Below are positions 24,163 through 33,338 of a stretch of 64,000 nucleotides of DNA, one piece after another. A program made the translations under genes and the position numbers. The notes beneath the pieces were generated by a model. The model ran no database searches. It worked only from the letters and a program-made list of their open reading frames with translations, and was not told the DNA's origin. Source of the DNA: Candidimonas sp. SYP-B2681 (GTDB lineage Bacteria > Pseudomonadota > Gammaproteobacteria > Burkholderiales > Burkholderiaceae_B); the NCBI RefSeq assembly GCF_003971065.1, contig NZ_RYDV01000001.1:62001-126000 (forward strand). The letters are read 5' to 3'. How positions within the stretch are numbered: the first letter of the stretch is position 1; each line of letters starts with the position of its first letter.

Positions 24163-25245
24163 ATGCAGTTGACGCTAGCCGGCATCAGCAAGAAGGTGGG
24201 AGTCGAGACCTGGCTTTATGAAATGACTCTGCGCCCTCAGCCTGGCGCGGTTACCGTTTTGCTTGGTGCCACGCAAGCCGGAAAAACCACCTTGATGCGC
24301 GTCATGGCAGGGCTCGATGCCCCAAGCAGTGGTCAAGTTCTGGTTGATGGGGCCGACGTTACCGGGCGCCCCGTACGCGAACGTAATGTCGCCATGGTCT
24401 ACCAGCAATTCATCAATTACCCGTCATTGACGGTAAGGCAGAACATCGCGTCTCCTTTGCGACTTCGCGGCGAGCAAAATATTGGTGAACGCGTACAAGC
24501 CATTGCCGACCGGCTGCATATTGGTATGTTCCTGGACCGTTTGCCGGCAGAACTGTCAGGTGGTCAACAACAGCGCGTGGCGCTGGCGCGCGCCCTGGCC
24601 AAGAATGCACCGCTAATGCTGCTGGACGAACCTTTGGTCAATCTGGATTACAAACTGCGCGAGGAGTTGCGCGAAGAATTAGGGCAGCTATTTACCGCGG
24701 GCGATTCCACGGTCGTCTACGCGACGACTGAGCCTGGCGAAGCTCTGTTGCTAGGGGGCTATACCGCCGTTCTGGATCACGGCGAACTTCTACAGTATGG
24801 ACCGGCAATCGAGGTTTTCGAACTGCCAAAATCCATTCGCGTAGCTAGCGCGTTCAGTGATCCCCCCATGAACTTCATCAAGGCAAGCCGCAGTGCCGAT
24901 GGTGCTCAGCTAACCGGGTCCGTTCTCCTGCCGCTGCAATTGCCCGAAAGCGCCAACGCGGGATCCGCAGACATTACGGTGGGCATTCGGGCCAGTTCCT
25001 TGCGGCTGGAACCGCGGCAAGATGACATTGCCCTGCACGGGCAGGTAGAGCTTGCCGAAATATCCGGTTCCGATACGTTTGTGCACCTTACGTCGGTCAT
25101 CGGCGATTTGGTTGCGCAGGTAACGGGCGTGCACCACTTTGATATCGGTGCGTCGGTGGCTTTGTACTTCTCGCCCTTATCCGCTTTTGTGTTCGACTCG
25201 GCTGGCGACTTGCTGTTAGCGCCATTCCATCGAAGGGGGCGATGA
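24163..25245 (+). CDS. glpS: GlpS, glycerol ABC transporter ATPase with degenerate Walker A and H-loop
   Basis: The 360-residue ATPase has a nucleotide domain (about 1-235) and a regulatory TOBE-like tail. Walker A reads GATQAGKT at 35-42, with Gln where the second invariant Gly should be. The signature LSGGQ (131-135) and Walker B with D155-E156 are intact, but the switch His is replaced: TTE at 188-190 stands where THD is expected. It is the first gene of an operon ordered as the glycerol transporter glpSTPQV described in Rhizobium. It would pair with GlpT at the inner membrane. Confidence 0.9.
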   Translation: MQLTLAGISKKVGVETWLYEMTLRPQPGAVTVLLGATQAGKTTLMRVMAGLDAPSSGQVLVDGADVTGRPVRERNVAMVYQQFINYPSLTVRQNIASPLRLRGEQNIGERVQAIADRLHIGMFLDRLPAELSGGQQQRVALARALAKNAPLMLLDEPLVNLDYKLREELREELGQLFTAGDSTVVYATTEPGEALLLGGYTAVLDHGELLQYGPAIEVFELPKSIRVASAFSDPPMNFIKASRSADGAQLTGSVLLPLQLPESANAGSADITVGIRASSLRLEPRQDDIALHGQVELAEISGSDTFVHLTSVIGDLVAQVTGVHHFDIGASVALYFSPLSAFVFDSAGDLLLAPFHRRGR

Positions 25246-25246
25246 T

Positions 25247-26323
25247 ATGGCACGTATCGACCTCGATTTGGCGCATTCGTATTTGCCCCACCCGAAAAGC
25301 GAGGATGATTATGCCTTGCTGCCCTTGAAAATGACATTTCAGGATGGTGGCGCGTATGCACTGCTGGGGCCATCGGGTTGCGGCAAAACGACGATGCTTA
25401 ACATTATCTCCGGCTTGATCGCTCCTTCACAGGGGACGGTCCATTTCGACGGGGTCGACAAAACCATGGCAACCCCCCAGCAGCGCAACATTGCACAGGT
25501 CTTCCAGTTCCCGGTGGTTTACGACACGATGACGGTGGGCGAAAACCTGGCGTTTCCTTTGCGTAATCGCAAAATTCCGGCCGCGCAGATAAAGGCCCGT
25601 GTTGGGCAGATTGCCGAGATGCTCGAAATGAACCATCAACTGGACCACCGCGCCGCGGGCCTGTCGGCCGACGAGAAACAGAAAATCTCGTTGGGCAGGG
25701 GGCTGGTGCGCTCGGATGTCTCGGCGGTACTGTTCGATGAGCCGCTTACGGTGATTGATCCGCAGCTTAAATGGCAATTGCGCCGTAAGCTCAAGCAGAT
25801 TCATCACGAACTGAAGTTAACGCTTATCTATGTCACGCATGATCAGGTCGAAGCCCTGACGTTTGCCGAACAGATTATGGTCATGTCCCGAGGCAAGGTG
25901 GTGCAGGTGGGTACCCCCGAGGAATTGTTCGAGCGGCCCGCGCACACGTTCGTCGGCCATTTTATCGGTTCGCCAGGTATGAACCTGCTGTCTATCGATG
26001 TGGCCGATGGCGTGGTCAAGGTCGAAGGCCAGTCGGTTCAGCCGCCCGCTGGGATGCGGCTGGAAAAAGGGCACCTCAAGCTAGGCATACGGCCGGAATA
26101 TACCCGTCTGGCGGCAATCGGTCAGCCGGGCGTCGTCGCCGCGACGGTGGTGAAGGTGCAAAATATTGGCACCTATCAATTATTGACGGCTCGTGTGGGT
26201 TCCAGTCTTGTGCGCGCACGTCTGGGCCTTTGGCACGAGCTACCGGAAAGTGGCGCCACGGCCGGCCTAATCCTGCTTGGCACGCATTCCTGTTTTTATC
26301 GCAACGAAGAACTGGTGGTATGA
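25247..26323 (+). CDS. glpT: GlpT, glycerol ABC transporter ATPase with degenerate signature motif
   Basis: The 358-residue ATPase starts one base after the glpS stop. Walker A GPSGCGKT (41-48), Walker B with D164-E165 and the switch H198 in VTHDQVEAL are all normal. The ABC signature is LSADE (139-143) instead of LSGGQ. In an ABC dimer each ATP lies between Walker A of one subunit and the signature of the other, so GlpT Walker A with GlpS signature makes one good site. A TOBE-like C-terminal region follows from about 240. This GlpT is not the antiporter of the same name in E. coli. Confidence 0.9.
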   Translation: MARIDLDLAHSYLPHPKSEDDYALLPLKMTFQDGGAYALLGPSGCGKTTMLNIISGLIAPSQGTVHFDGVDKTMATPQQRNIAQVFQFPVVYDTMTVGENLAFPLRNRKIPAAQIKARVGQIAEMLEMNHQLDHRAAGLSADEKQKISLGRGLVRSDVSAVLFDEPLTVIDPQLKWQLRRKLKQIHHELKLTLIYVTHDQVEALTFAEQIMVMSRGKVVQVGTPEELFERPAHTFVGHFIGSPGMNLLSIDVADGVVKVEGQSVQPPAGMRLEKGHLKLGIRPEYTRLAAIGQPGVVAATVVKVQNIGTYQLLTARVGSSLVRARLGLWHELPESGATAGLILLGTHSCFYRNEELVV

Positions 26324-26379
26324 GCAAGCTCTGGCAGTAGAAAGCGTTATACGTAGGACAACAACGCAGGAGACACCGC

Positions 26380-27273
26380 ATGAACCTCTACGTTAAGCCT
26401 GTCAATCAAAAAGCCTGGTGGCTGATCCTTCCTGTCGTGCTTTGCGTCGCTTTTTCTGCCGTGCTTCCGCTGATGACGGTCGTCAACTACTCGGTACAAG
26501 ACGTCATTTCGCCGACTCGTTCGGTCTTTGTGGGCACCGAATGGTTCAGCGCGGTCATGCGAGATGAAGACCTGCATGCGGCTCTACTGCGCCAATTGGT
26601 TTTTTCCTTATCGGTGTTGGCGATAGAGATTCCGCTGGGTGTGCTGCTTGCGCTGTCCATGCCTTCCACTGGCTGGAAAGCATCAGCGGTCCTAGTCGTC
26701 GTGGCCTTGTCTTTATTGATTCCGTGGAACGTGGTGGGCACTATTTGGCAGATCTTTGGCCGGGCCGATATTGGCCTTATGGGGCACGCCCTGCAGCTAA
26801 TGGGTATTGAATACAGCTACGCCAGCAACCCCACCCAAGCGTGGCTCACGGTGCTATTAATGGACGTATGGCACTGGACGCCGCTGGTCGCTTTGCTGGC
26901 GTATGCCGGGTTGCAGTCCATTCCCGATGCTTACTACCAGGCGGCAAGCATTGATGGAGCCAGTAAGTTTGCCGTCTTCCGCTATATTCAACTACCCAAA
27001 ATGCGCGGGGTGCTGATGATCGCAGTGCTCCTGCGATTTATGGACAGCTTCATGATTTATACCGAGCCTTTTGTATTGACGGGCGGCGGGCCAGGCGACG
27101 CCACGACGTTCCTAAGCCAGTACCTGACCCAGAAAGCCGTCGGGCAGTTCGATTTGGGGCCGGCCGCCGCTTTTTCGCTGATCTATTTCCTGATCATTTT
27201 GTTGCTGTGTTTCATCCTGTACAACTGGATGCAGCGCGTAGGCACGCAAGACAAGGGGGCTGGCCATGAATAG
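26380..27273 (+). CDS. glpP: GlpP, glycerol ABC transporter permease
   Basis: The 297-residue permease has six predicted helices and the cytoplasmic EAA loop YQAASIDGASKFAVFRYIQL near 186, which docks on the ATPases. It belongs to the MalF/UgpA type of binding-protein-dependent permeases. A GGAG-like site precedes the ATG. Its end overlaps the start of glpQ by eight bases, as in many paired permease genes. Confidence 0.92.
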   Translation: MNLYVKPVNQKAWWLILPVVLCVAFSAVLPLMTVVNYSVQDVISPTRSVFVGTEWFSAVMRDEDLHAALLRQLVFSLSVLAIEIPLGVLLALSMPSTGWKASAVLVVVALSLLIPWNVVGTIWQIFGRADIGLMGHALQLMGIEYSYASNPTQAWLTVLLMDVWHWTPLVALLAYAGLQSIPDAYYQAASIDGASKFAVFRYIQLPKMRGVLMIAVLLRFMDSFMIYTEPFVLTGGGPGDATTFLSQYLTQKAVGQFDLGPAAAFSLIYFLIILLLCFILYNWMQRVGTQDKGAGHE

Positions 27274-28081
27274 TCGCCGACGGTTCCGAAAGCGCAGCAT
27301 TTTTCTTGTCGTGTATTTGCTGTTTGCCATGTTGCCCATTTATTGGATGATCAACATGAGCTTCAAGACCAATGAAGGGATCCTGTCCAGTTTTTCGCTG
27401 TGGCCGCAAAACTTTACCTGGGATAACTACAAAACCATTTTCACCGACGCGTCCTGGTATAACGGTTATATCAACAGCCTGGCCTATGTGGCGCTTAACA
27501 CCGTCATGTCTTTAACCGTCGCACTGCCCGCGGCGTATGCCTTTTCGCGCTATCAATTCATCGGCGACAGACACGTATTTTTCTGGCTTTTGACTAACCG
27601 CATGACGCCACCTGCGGTGTTCCTTCTGCCTTTTTTCCAGCTGTATTCCACGTTGGGCCTGATGGATACGTATTGGGCCGTAGCACTGGCACATTTGGTG
27701 TTCAACGTACCGTTGGCGGTCTGGATACTGGAAGGCTTCATGAGCGGTATTCCGCGCGAAATCGACGAAACGGCCTATATCGACGGCTACAGCTTCCCGC
27801 GTTTTTTTCTGACGATTTTCCTGCCCTTGATCAAGTCTGGAGTCGGGGTGGCGGCATTCTTTTGCTTTATGTTCAGCTGGGTCGAGCTGTTGCTGGCGCG
27901 CACCCTGACCAGCGTGAATGCCAAGCCCATCGTCGCCACCATGACGCGCACGGTATCCGCGTCGGGCATGGACTGGGCCACGCTTGCGGCGGCTGGCACG
28001 CTGACTATTATTCCTGGGGCAATCGTTATCTGGTTTGTTCGTCATTACATTGCCAAGGGCTTTGCCATGGGGCGCGTATAA
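27266..28081 (+). CDS. glpQ: GlpQ, glycerol ABC transporter permease
   Basis: The 271-residue MalG/UgpE-type permease has six predicted helices and the EAA loop EIDETAYIDGYSFPRFFLTI near 168. It forms the second half of the channel with GlpP. This GlpQ is not the phosphodiesterase of the same name. An AAGGAGG lies right after its stop and serves the next small gene. Confidence 0.92.
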   Translation: MNSRRRFRKRSIFLVVYLLFAMLPIYWMINMSFKTNEGILSSFSLWPQNFTWDNYKTIFTDASWYNGYINSLAYVALNTVMSLTVALPAAYAFSRYQFIGDRHVFFWLLTNRMTPPAVFLLPFFQLYSTLGLMDTYWAVALAHLVFNVPLAVWILEGFMSGIPREIDETAYIDGYSFPRFFLTIFLPLIKSGVGVAAFFCFMFSWVELLLARTLTSVNAKPIVATMTRTVSASGMDWATLAAAGTLTIIPGAIVIWFVRHYIAKGFAMGRV

Positions 28082-28090
28082 GGAGGCTGT

Positions 28091-28399
28091 ATGCTGCACT
28101 GGATGGTCTGGACTTTACCGACCGCGGTGTTTTTTATATGCATAGGCTTGATGCTTATGGGCATGACGATTTGGGAACTGAAAAGCCCGACGGTATTGCG
28201 CAAGGGGTTTCTGCCGATCGCAACCACCCGTGGCGATCGCCTGTTTATCGGCTTGCTTGTGGCGGCGTATATCAATCTGGGGTTCCTGGGCTTAAGCGAG
28301 AAGCTGTCGCAGTGGCTAAAGCTGGAGCAAGAGCCCAGTGTGTGGATCAGTTTTGTGGTGTCGATGGTCGTCCTGGCGCTGATTATGCGCAAGGGTTAG
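28091..28399 (+). CDS. DUF2160 family membrane protein of the glycerol transport operon
   Basis: A 102-residue protein with three hydrophobic segments (about 7-27, 51-68 and 83-99) and the conserved-looking centre WELKSPTVLRKGFLPIATTRGDR. It fits DUF2160, an uncharacterised family found with glycerol ABC transporters between the permease and binding-protein genes, exactly its place here. A strong AGGAGG lies before the ATG. It may be an accessory subunit of the transporter; no direct evidence for a role is visible. Confidence 0.85.
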   Translation: MLHWMVWTLPTAVFFICIGLMLMGMTIWELKSPTVLRKGFLPIATTRGDRLFIGLLVAAYINLGFLGLSEKLSQWLKLEQEPSVWISFVVSMVVLALIMRKG

Positions 28400-28530
28400 G
28401 AATGTTGTCGCGCGATTTGTCTACCCCCCGGATCAGCGCGACGGGGCAAAGGTGAGTTGAAGGTGCATTGCAAACTGCGTGTGCCGGTTCACTTCATCCG
28501 CATAGCGGGGATACGTTCGAGGAGACAATA

Positions 28531-30261
28531 ATGTTATTTCGTCGTACTGCACTGGCGTTCGCCGTAAGTTGCTTGCTGTCCGGGCCAACCTTTGCCGGCG
28601 AGGCCGAAGCCCAGAAATGGATAGACAGCGAATTTCAGCCATCAACACTTAGCAAGGATCAGCAGCTGGCTGAAATGAAGTGGTTCATCGAAGCGGCCAA
28701 GAAACTGAAGGACCAAGGCGTAAACGAGGTTTCGGTGGTCTCGGAAACTATTACCACCCATGAGTATGAATCCAAGACACTGGCCAGGGCATTTGCCGAA
28801 ATTACTGGCATCAAGGTCAACCACGACATTATCCAGGAGGGCGACGTAGTAGAGAAGCTGCAGACATCCATGCAGTCGGGCAAGTCCATTTACGATGGCT
28901 GGATCTCCGATTCAGACCTGATCGGCACACATTATCGCTACGGAGAAATGTTGCCGCTTACGGATTACATGAACGGTGAGGGCAAGCAATGGACCAGCCC
29001 CACTCTTGATGTCAAAGACTTCATCGGTACTTCGTTCACAACGGCGCCCGATGGCAAGCTATACCAGTTGCCCGATCAACAGTTTGCCAACCTGTACTGG
29101 TTCCGTGCCGACCTTTTCGCCCGCCAAGACCTCAAAGACAAGTTCAAGGCAAAGTACGGCTACGACCTGGGTGTGCCGGTAAACTGGACAGCCTACGAAG
29201 ATATTGCCAACTTCTTCACCAACGATGTGAAAACCATAGATGGCAAGCCCGTTTACGGCCACATGGATTATGGCAAGAAGGATCCCTCGTTGGGCTGGCG
29301 TTTCACCGACGCGTGGCTTTCCATGGCGGGCACCGCCGATAAGGGCACGCCTAACGGTATGCCGGTCGATGAATGGGGTATTCGCGTGGCTGACGACAAA
29401 TGCACCCCCGTTGGTGCGTCGGTATCCCGCGGCGGCGCCACGAACTCTCCGGCAGCGGTCTATGCCTTGACTAAATATATAGACTGGATGAAAAAGTATG
29501 CGCCCAAAGAGGCGCAAGGCATGACGTTCAGCGAGTCAGGGCCGGTACCCGCGCAGGGACATATCGCCCAACAGATCTTCTGGTACACCGCGTTTACGGC
29601 CGACATGACCAAGAAGGGCTTGCCCGTCGTCAACGATGACGGCACTCCGAAGTGGCGCATGGCGCCTGCGCCGCACGGCCCATACTGGAAAGACGGCATG
29701 CAAAATGGCTATCAAGACGTTGGTTCCTGGAGCTTCTTCAAAAACCACGATCCTAAAAAAATAGCGGCCGCATGGCTTTATGCCCAGTTTGTTACCTCTA
29801 AAACTACGTCGCTTAAAAAATCGATTGTGGGCCTGACGTTTATTCGCGACAGCGATATACACAGCGAGTACTTTACAAAGAATGCCGATAAATACGGTGG
29901 CTTGATCGAATTTTATCGAAGTCCAGCACGGGTCGCATGGACGCCTACGGGCACCAACGTGCCCGACTATCCGAAGCTGGCGCAGCTGTGGTGGAAAAAC
30001 GTTGCGACCGCCATTACCGGAGAAAAAACCCCTCAGCAGGCCATGGATACGCTTGCTACAGAAATGGACGCTGTCATGGCACGTTTGGAACGTGCTGGCA
30101 TGAGCCAGTGCGCGCCTAAACTTAATCCCAAGAGCGATCCGGAAAAATGGTTAAGCGATAAGGAGGCCCCATGGAAGAAGCTGGCCAACGAAAACCCAAA
30201 AGGGGAGACCGTTGCCTACGACGCCTTGGTAAGTGCATGGAAGGCAGGCAGGGTGCGTTAG
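28531..30261 (+). CDS. glpV: GlpV, periplasmic glycerol-binding protein of the ABC transporter
   Basis: The 576-residue protein starts with a signal peptide of about 22 residues ending PTFA before GEAEAQ. The rest is a periplasmic binding protein of the large cluster B type, longer than the usual 400-450 residues, which fits the GlpV family. It would bind glycerol in the periplasm and deliver it to GlpPQ. The ATG at 28531 has GGAG six bases upstream; an in-frame TTG at 28468 lacks a site and would spoil the signal peptide. Confidence 0.9.
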   Translation: MLFRRTALAFAVSCLLSGPTFAGEAEAQKWIDSEFQPSTLSKDQQLAEMKWFIEAAKKLKDQGVNEVSVVSETITTHEYESKTLARAFAEITGIKVNHDIIQEGDVVEKLQTSMQSGKSIYDGWISDSDLIGTHYRYGEMLPLTDYMNGEGKQWTSPTLDVKDFIGTSFTTAPDGKLYQLPDQQFANLYWFRADLFARQDLKDKFKAKYGYDLGVPVNWTAYEDIANFFTNDVKTIDGKPVYGHMDYGKKDPSLGWRFTDAWLSMAGTADKGTPNGMPVDEWGIRVADDKCTPVGASVSRGGATNSPAAVYALTKYIDWMKKYAPKEAQGMTFSESGPVPAQGHIAQQIFWYTAFTADMTKKGLPVVNDDGTPKWRMAPAPHGPYWKDGMQNGYQDVGSWSFFKNHDPKKIAAAWLYAQFVTSKTTSLKKSIVGLTFIRDSDIHSEYFTKNADKYGGLIEFYRSPARVAWTPTGTNVPDYPKLAQLWWKNVATAITGEKTPQQAMDTLATEMDAVMARLERAGMSQCAPKLNPKSDPEKWLSDKEAPWKKLANENPKGETVAYDALVSAWKAGRVR

Positions 30262-30288
30262 CAATACAAAATCAGGGCGGCTGAATCC

Positions 30289-30325
30289 AGGTCGTGTGCG
30301 AGAGTCCACGCACACGACCTTTTTT
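30289..30325 (+). terminator. Rho-independent terminator after glpV
   Basis: A perfect 12-bp stem AGGTCGTGTGCG with CGCACACGACCT around an 8-base loop is followed by a run of six T. It separates the transporter operon from glpD and suggests that glpD has its own promoter or depends on read-through. Confidence 0.92.
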
Positions 30326-30397
30326 CGCGGCTTGCCCTGCACTGGTCAGCGGCTGCTTTACACTTACGCTGCTTCGAAATCTTATGGTCTTTCCTAT

Positions 30398-31993
30398 ATG
30401 ACAACTCTAGTCTCTCCCAAACTGGCCGACCGTACGCAGCAATTGGCGGCGCTGGCGGGTCTGGATCAGGTCGATCTGGCCATTATCGGTGGCGGGGCCA
30501 GTGGCCTGGGCCTCGCGCTCGATGCCGCGTTGCGTGGACTTTCAGTGGTGCTGCTCGAGTCTCATGATTTTGCAAAAGGCACGTCGTCCCGAGCCACCAA
30601 GCTGGTGCACGGGGGGGTTCGATACCTTGCGCAAGGCAATATCGCGCTAGTGCGAGAAGCTCTGCAAGAACGCACGACCTTGCTGCATAATGCTCCGCAC
30701 CTGGCGCGGCCCTTGCCCTTCGTTATGCCGAGCTACAAATGTTGGGAAACGCCGTTTTATGGCGTTGGCTTGAAGATGTACGATGCCCTGGCCGGAAAAG
30801 CGGGGCTTGGTTCTACCCAGTTTCTTAGTTCTACCCAGACTCTTCAATGCCTGCCCGGGATCAAGGCGCGGGACCTGAAGGGCGGCGTCAAGTATTGGGA
30901 TGGTCAGTTTGATGACGCGCGGCTGGCCGTTGCCTTGGCACGCACCGCTGCGTCGCAGGGTGCTTTAGTGTTGAATTACTGTCCCGTCACGGATCTGGTA
31001 CACGAACAGGGCCGAGTGGTCGGATTGCGTTGCCAGGATTCGGAAACAGGTACCCAGTACACAGTAAGGGCCAAGTGCGTCGTGAACGCAACCGGGGTCT
31101 GGGTAGACGACATACGACAGAAGGATGGCGACGCCACTGGCCGTGCGACGCAGCCCATGGTTGCACCCAGCCAGGGTGTTCATCTGGTGGTGGACAGCGA
31201 ATTCTTACCTGGCGATCACGCGATGCTTGTGCCCAAAACGCTAGACGGTCGCGTACTTTTTGCCGTTCCTTGGCTAGGAAAAGTCATTCTTGGAACCACT
31301 GACACCCCGCGGCAAGACCTTGCACGCGAGCCGGACGCGTTCGCAGAGGAAGTTGAATTCATCCTCAGCGAAGCTGGAAAATATTTACATCGCGCGCCTA
31401 AACGCAGCGATGTAAGAAGCATTTGGGTCGGCTTGCGCCCCTTAGTGCGGCCGCCGCAGAACGAGGGCGGCAACACCAAGAAAATCAGTCGCGAGCACAC
31501 TGTTCTGGTCAGCCCAAGCGGACTGGTCACAGTCACCGGCGGAAAGTGGACCACCTATCGCGCCATGGCCGACGATGTGCTGGAAAAGTGCGTCGAAAAT
31601 GCACTTTTTCCTCGCCTGCCGCCATCCGAGACCAGTGATTTCCTATTGGTGGGAGCGCAACCGGGTGGTTCGGGCCGGGTTTCCATGACCACTGCGCCCA
31701 GCCTTGAAGCCTATGGTTCCGAAGCCGAATGGGTCCAGGGACTGCCAGGTGCAAACACGTATCTAGCGCCTGGCCTGACCGAGGCTATGCTGCGTTTCGC
31801 TGCCCGCTACGAATACGCTCGAACGGTGGAAGACGCCTTGGCGCGGCGCTCCCGTCTTTTATTTCTGGATGCACGTCTGGCAGCCGAAATTGCACCGGAA
31901 GTGGCTGCCATCATGCAGGAGGAAACGGGAATCGATCCACAGTTGGCCGGCTTCCTGCAATTGACGGAGCAGTACCTGCGGCTGCCGGCTTGA
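30398..31993 (+). CDS. glpD: Aerobic glycerol-3-phosphate dehydrogenase GlpD
   Basis: The 531-residue flavoprotein has the FAD-binding motif LAIIGGGASGLGLALDAALR near 23-42 and the family segment GTSSRATKLVHGGVRYLAQG near 61-80. It oxidises sn-glycerol 3-phosphate to dihydroxyacetone phosphate at the inner membrane and passes electrons to quinone. The C-terminal domain (about 390-531) is present, so it is full length. I use the ATG at 30398; the frame is open further upstream across the terminator into glpV, but that start is unlikely. The ribosome binding site is weak. Confidence 0.95.
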   Translation: MTTLVSPKLADRTQQLAALAGLDQVDLAIIGGGASGLGLALDAALRGLSVVLLESHDFAKGTSSRATKLVHGGVRYLAQGNIALVREALQERTTLLHNAPHLARPLPFVMPSYKCWETPFYGVGLKMYDALAGKAGLGSTQFLSSTQTLQCLPGIKARDLKGGVKYWDGQFDDARLAVALARTAASQGALVLNYCPVTDLVHEQGRVVGLRCQDSETGTQYTVRAKCVVNATGVWVDDIRQKDGDATGRATQPMVAPSQGVHLVVDSEFLPGDHAMLVPKTLDGRVLFAVPWLGKVILGTTDTPRQDLAREPDAFAEEVEFILSEAGKYLHRAPKRSDVRSIWVGLRPLVRPPQNEGGNTKKISREHTVLVSPSGLVTVTGGKWTTYRAMADDVLEKCVENALFPRLPPSETSDFLLVGAQPGGSGRVSMTTAPSLEAYGSEAEWVQGLPGANTYLAPGLTEAMLRFAARYEYARTVEDALARRSRLLFLDARLAAEIAPEVAAIMQEETGIDPQLAGFLQLTEQYLRLPA

Positions 31994-32010
31994 CCACGTC
32001 ACGACTGAAG

Positions 32011-32529
32011 TCAGGCGCCGAACAGGGTTCGCGCCGATTCGAAGCGTTTCGCGAAATAGGGGTTTTTCATCGAGTCGATGCGCACTTGGCCGCCTGTGGA
32101 TGGGGCGTTGATGAAACGCTCGTCTCCTATATATATACCCATATGGGAAAAAGGGCGGTTCAGTGTGTTGAAAAATACAAAGTCGCCGGCTTTCAACTGT
32201 TTCTTTGATATGGGCCGGCTGAGCCTGGCAATTTCAGCGGTGTTATGTGGCAACGGCTGGCTAGCGGCATTACCGAAAACATAGGCGACCAGGCCGCTGC
32301 AGTCGAAGCCCCTGACCGGGTTGGAGCCGCCATATTTATAACGTGATTCCAGCAGCGCCAGCGCAGTAAGCACCACTTCGGTACGTTGGGCCGGATTTAT
32401 GAGGATGGTGGATCTATACGCCGCGTCTCGACTATGTTGAGCCGGTCCGGCGCAGCCAGCCAGCACCGATACCGATGCTGCCAGCATCACGGGAACGATA
32501 ATTCGGGGCAGGAAGGTCGTAATTATCAT
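32011..32529 (-). CDS. NlpC/P60 (C40) family lipoprotein, cell-wall peptidase
   Basis: The 172-residue product has a lipoprotein signal with lipobox LAGC (C26) and a NlpC/P60 domain (about 50-165). The nucleophile is C77 in FDCSGLVAYVF and the base is H129 in SHMGIYIGD. The third active-site residue, usually His in FIHAP, is N141 in FINAP, an accepted alternative in this family. It would cleave peptide stems of murein from the periplasmic face. The ATG at 32529 gives a clean signal peptide; another at 32559 is less likely. Confidence 0.87.
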   Translation of the reverse strand: MIITTFLPRIIVPVMLAASVSVLAGCAGPAQHSRDAAYRSTILINPAQRTEVVLTALALLESRYKYGGSNPVRGFDCSGLVAYVFGNAASQPLPHNTAEIARLSRPISKKQLKAGDFVFFNTLNRPFSHMGIYIGDERFINAPSTGGQVRIDSMKNPYFAKRFESARTLFGA

Positions 32530-32989
32530 TTCGATTACATTGTTGTTGTAAACCAGCACATAAACAATAGCATCGATGCGACGGTCAAGTCACCATATTT
32601 CACCGACGGCTTACGACGTATGGCGGTTGCAATTTGCGGCGCTTAGTTACAGCCGGCGGGCTTCTCGCTTCACCGGGCCATCATAAGTCAGCGCCGAAAC
32701 ACCATAATTAGATGACGGTTTGACGTGCATTTACGCCCTTTTTTGTCTTTATAATTTGTAACCCCTGATATACCTCGTGTAAATTAATGTGGATTTTTGA
32801 TACTATCTCTTTACGGTTTATTCGTAAAAGACATAGTAAAAGCGAAGTTGCATTGTTTTGTGTAAGTTACAACACGGTAGCAACGGTAGTAACAGTAGCG
32901 ACTTACATGGCTAACTTATGAATATTGCGTCGGAGCTCATTCGAGTTCTTTAGCTTGAAGTAAAAATGTATTCTATAAGGAAGGCCAGA
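32530..32989 (+). promoter_or_regulatory. AT-rich control region upstream of flhDC
   Basis: This is the only gene-free stretch above 300 bases. It is distinctly AT-rich from about 32700. A perfect TATAAT lies at 32750-32755, with TTGACG 24 bases before it, too far for a standard promoter. At 32861-32907 a 7-bp inverted repeat (TGTAAGT / ACTTACA) encloses three degenerate 9-base direct repeats (GGTAGCAAC, GGTAGTAAC, AGTAGCGAC). Master operons of flagella usually have long leaders with several regulator sites, which this region fits. Confidence 0.65.
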
Positions 32990-33313
32990 ATGCCTGTTAC
33001 CGACAATTCATCACTGAACGACATCAAAGAAGTCAATTTGTCTTACTTGATGTTGGCTCAACGTTTGTTGCGCGAAAACTATGCCGCCGGCATGTTTCGT
33101 CTTGGTTTCGATTCCGATGTGGCCGATATCGTTCTTCGTCTATCGCCTGCGCAGCTGGTAAAGTTGGCTGGCTCCAGCTCTCTTATCTGTGGCTTTCGTC
33201 TTAATGACTATGACTTGCTCTCGTCACTGACACAAGATGTGTTGGGCGGTGTTCTGCAACAGGCACATTCGACCATATTGCTTGCGCAGCGCAACGTTGC
33301 GCAGACCGCTTAG
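32990..33313 (+). CDS. flhD: FlhD, flagellar master regulator subunit
   Basis: The 107-residue protein has the FlhD core with [20 protein letters not shown] near 13-32 and [20 protein letters not shown] near 36. With FlhC it forms a heterohexamer that activates the flagellar class 2 promoters with sigma-70. The ATG at 32990 is preceded by AAGGAAGG; an upstream in-frame ATG at 32966 lacks a site. It lies 25 bases before flhC. Confidence 0.95.
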   Translation: MPVTDNSSLNDIKEVNLSYLMLAQRLLRENYAAGMFRLGFDSDVADIVLRLSPAQLVKLAGSSSLICGFRLNDYDLLSSLTQDVLGGVLQQAHSTILLAQRNVAQTA

Positions 33314-33338
33314 CACTAAGATTCAAAGTATATACGTC

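Noticed and set aside
32720-32755. TTGACG and TATAAT as a sigma-70 promoter for flhDC
   Set aside because: The spacer is 24 bases, far from the usual 16-18. The -10 alone may be real but the pair is not.
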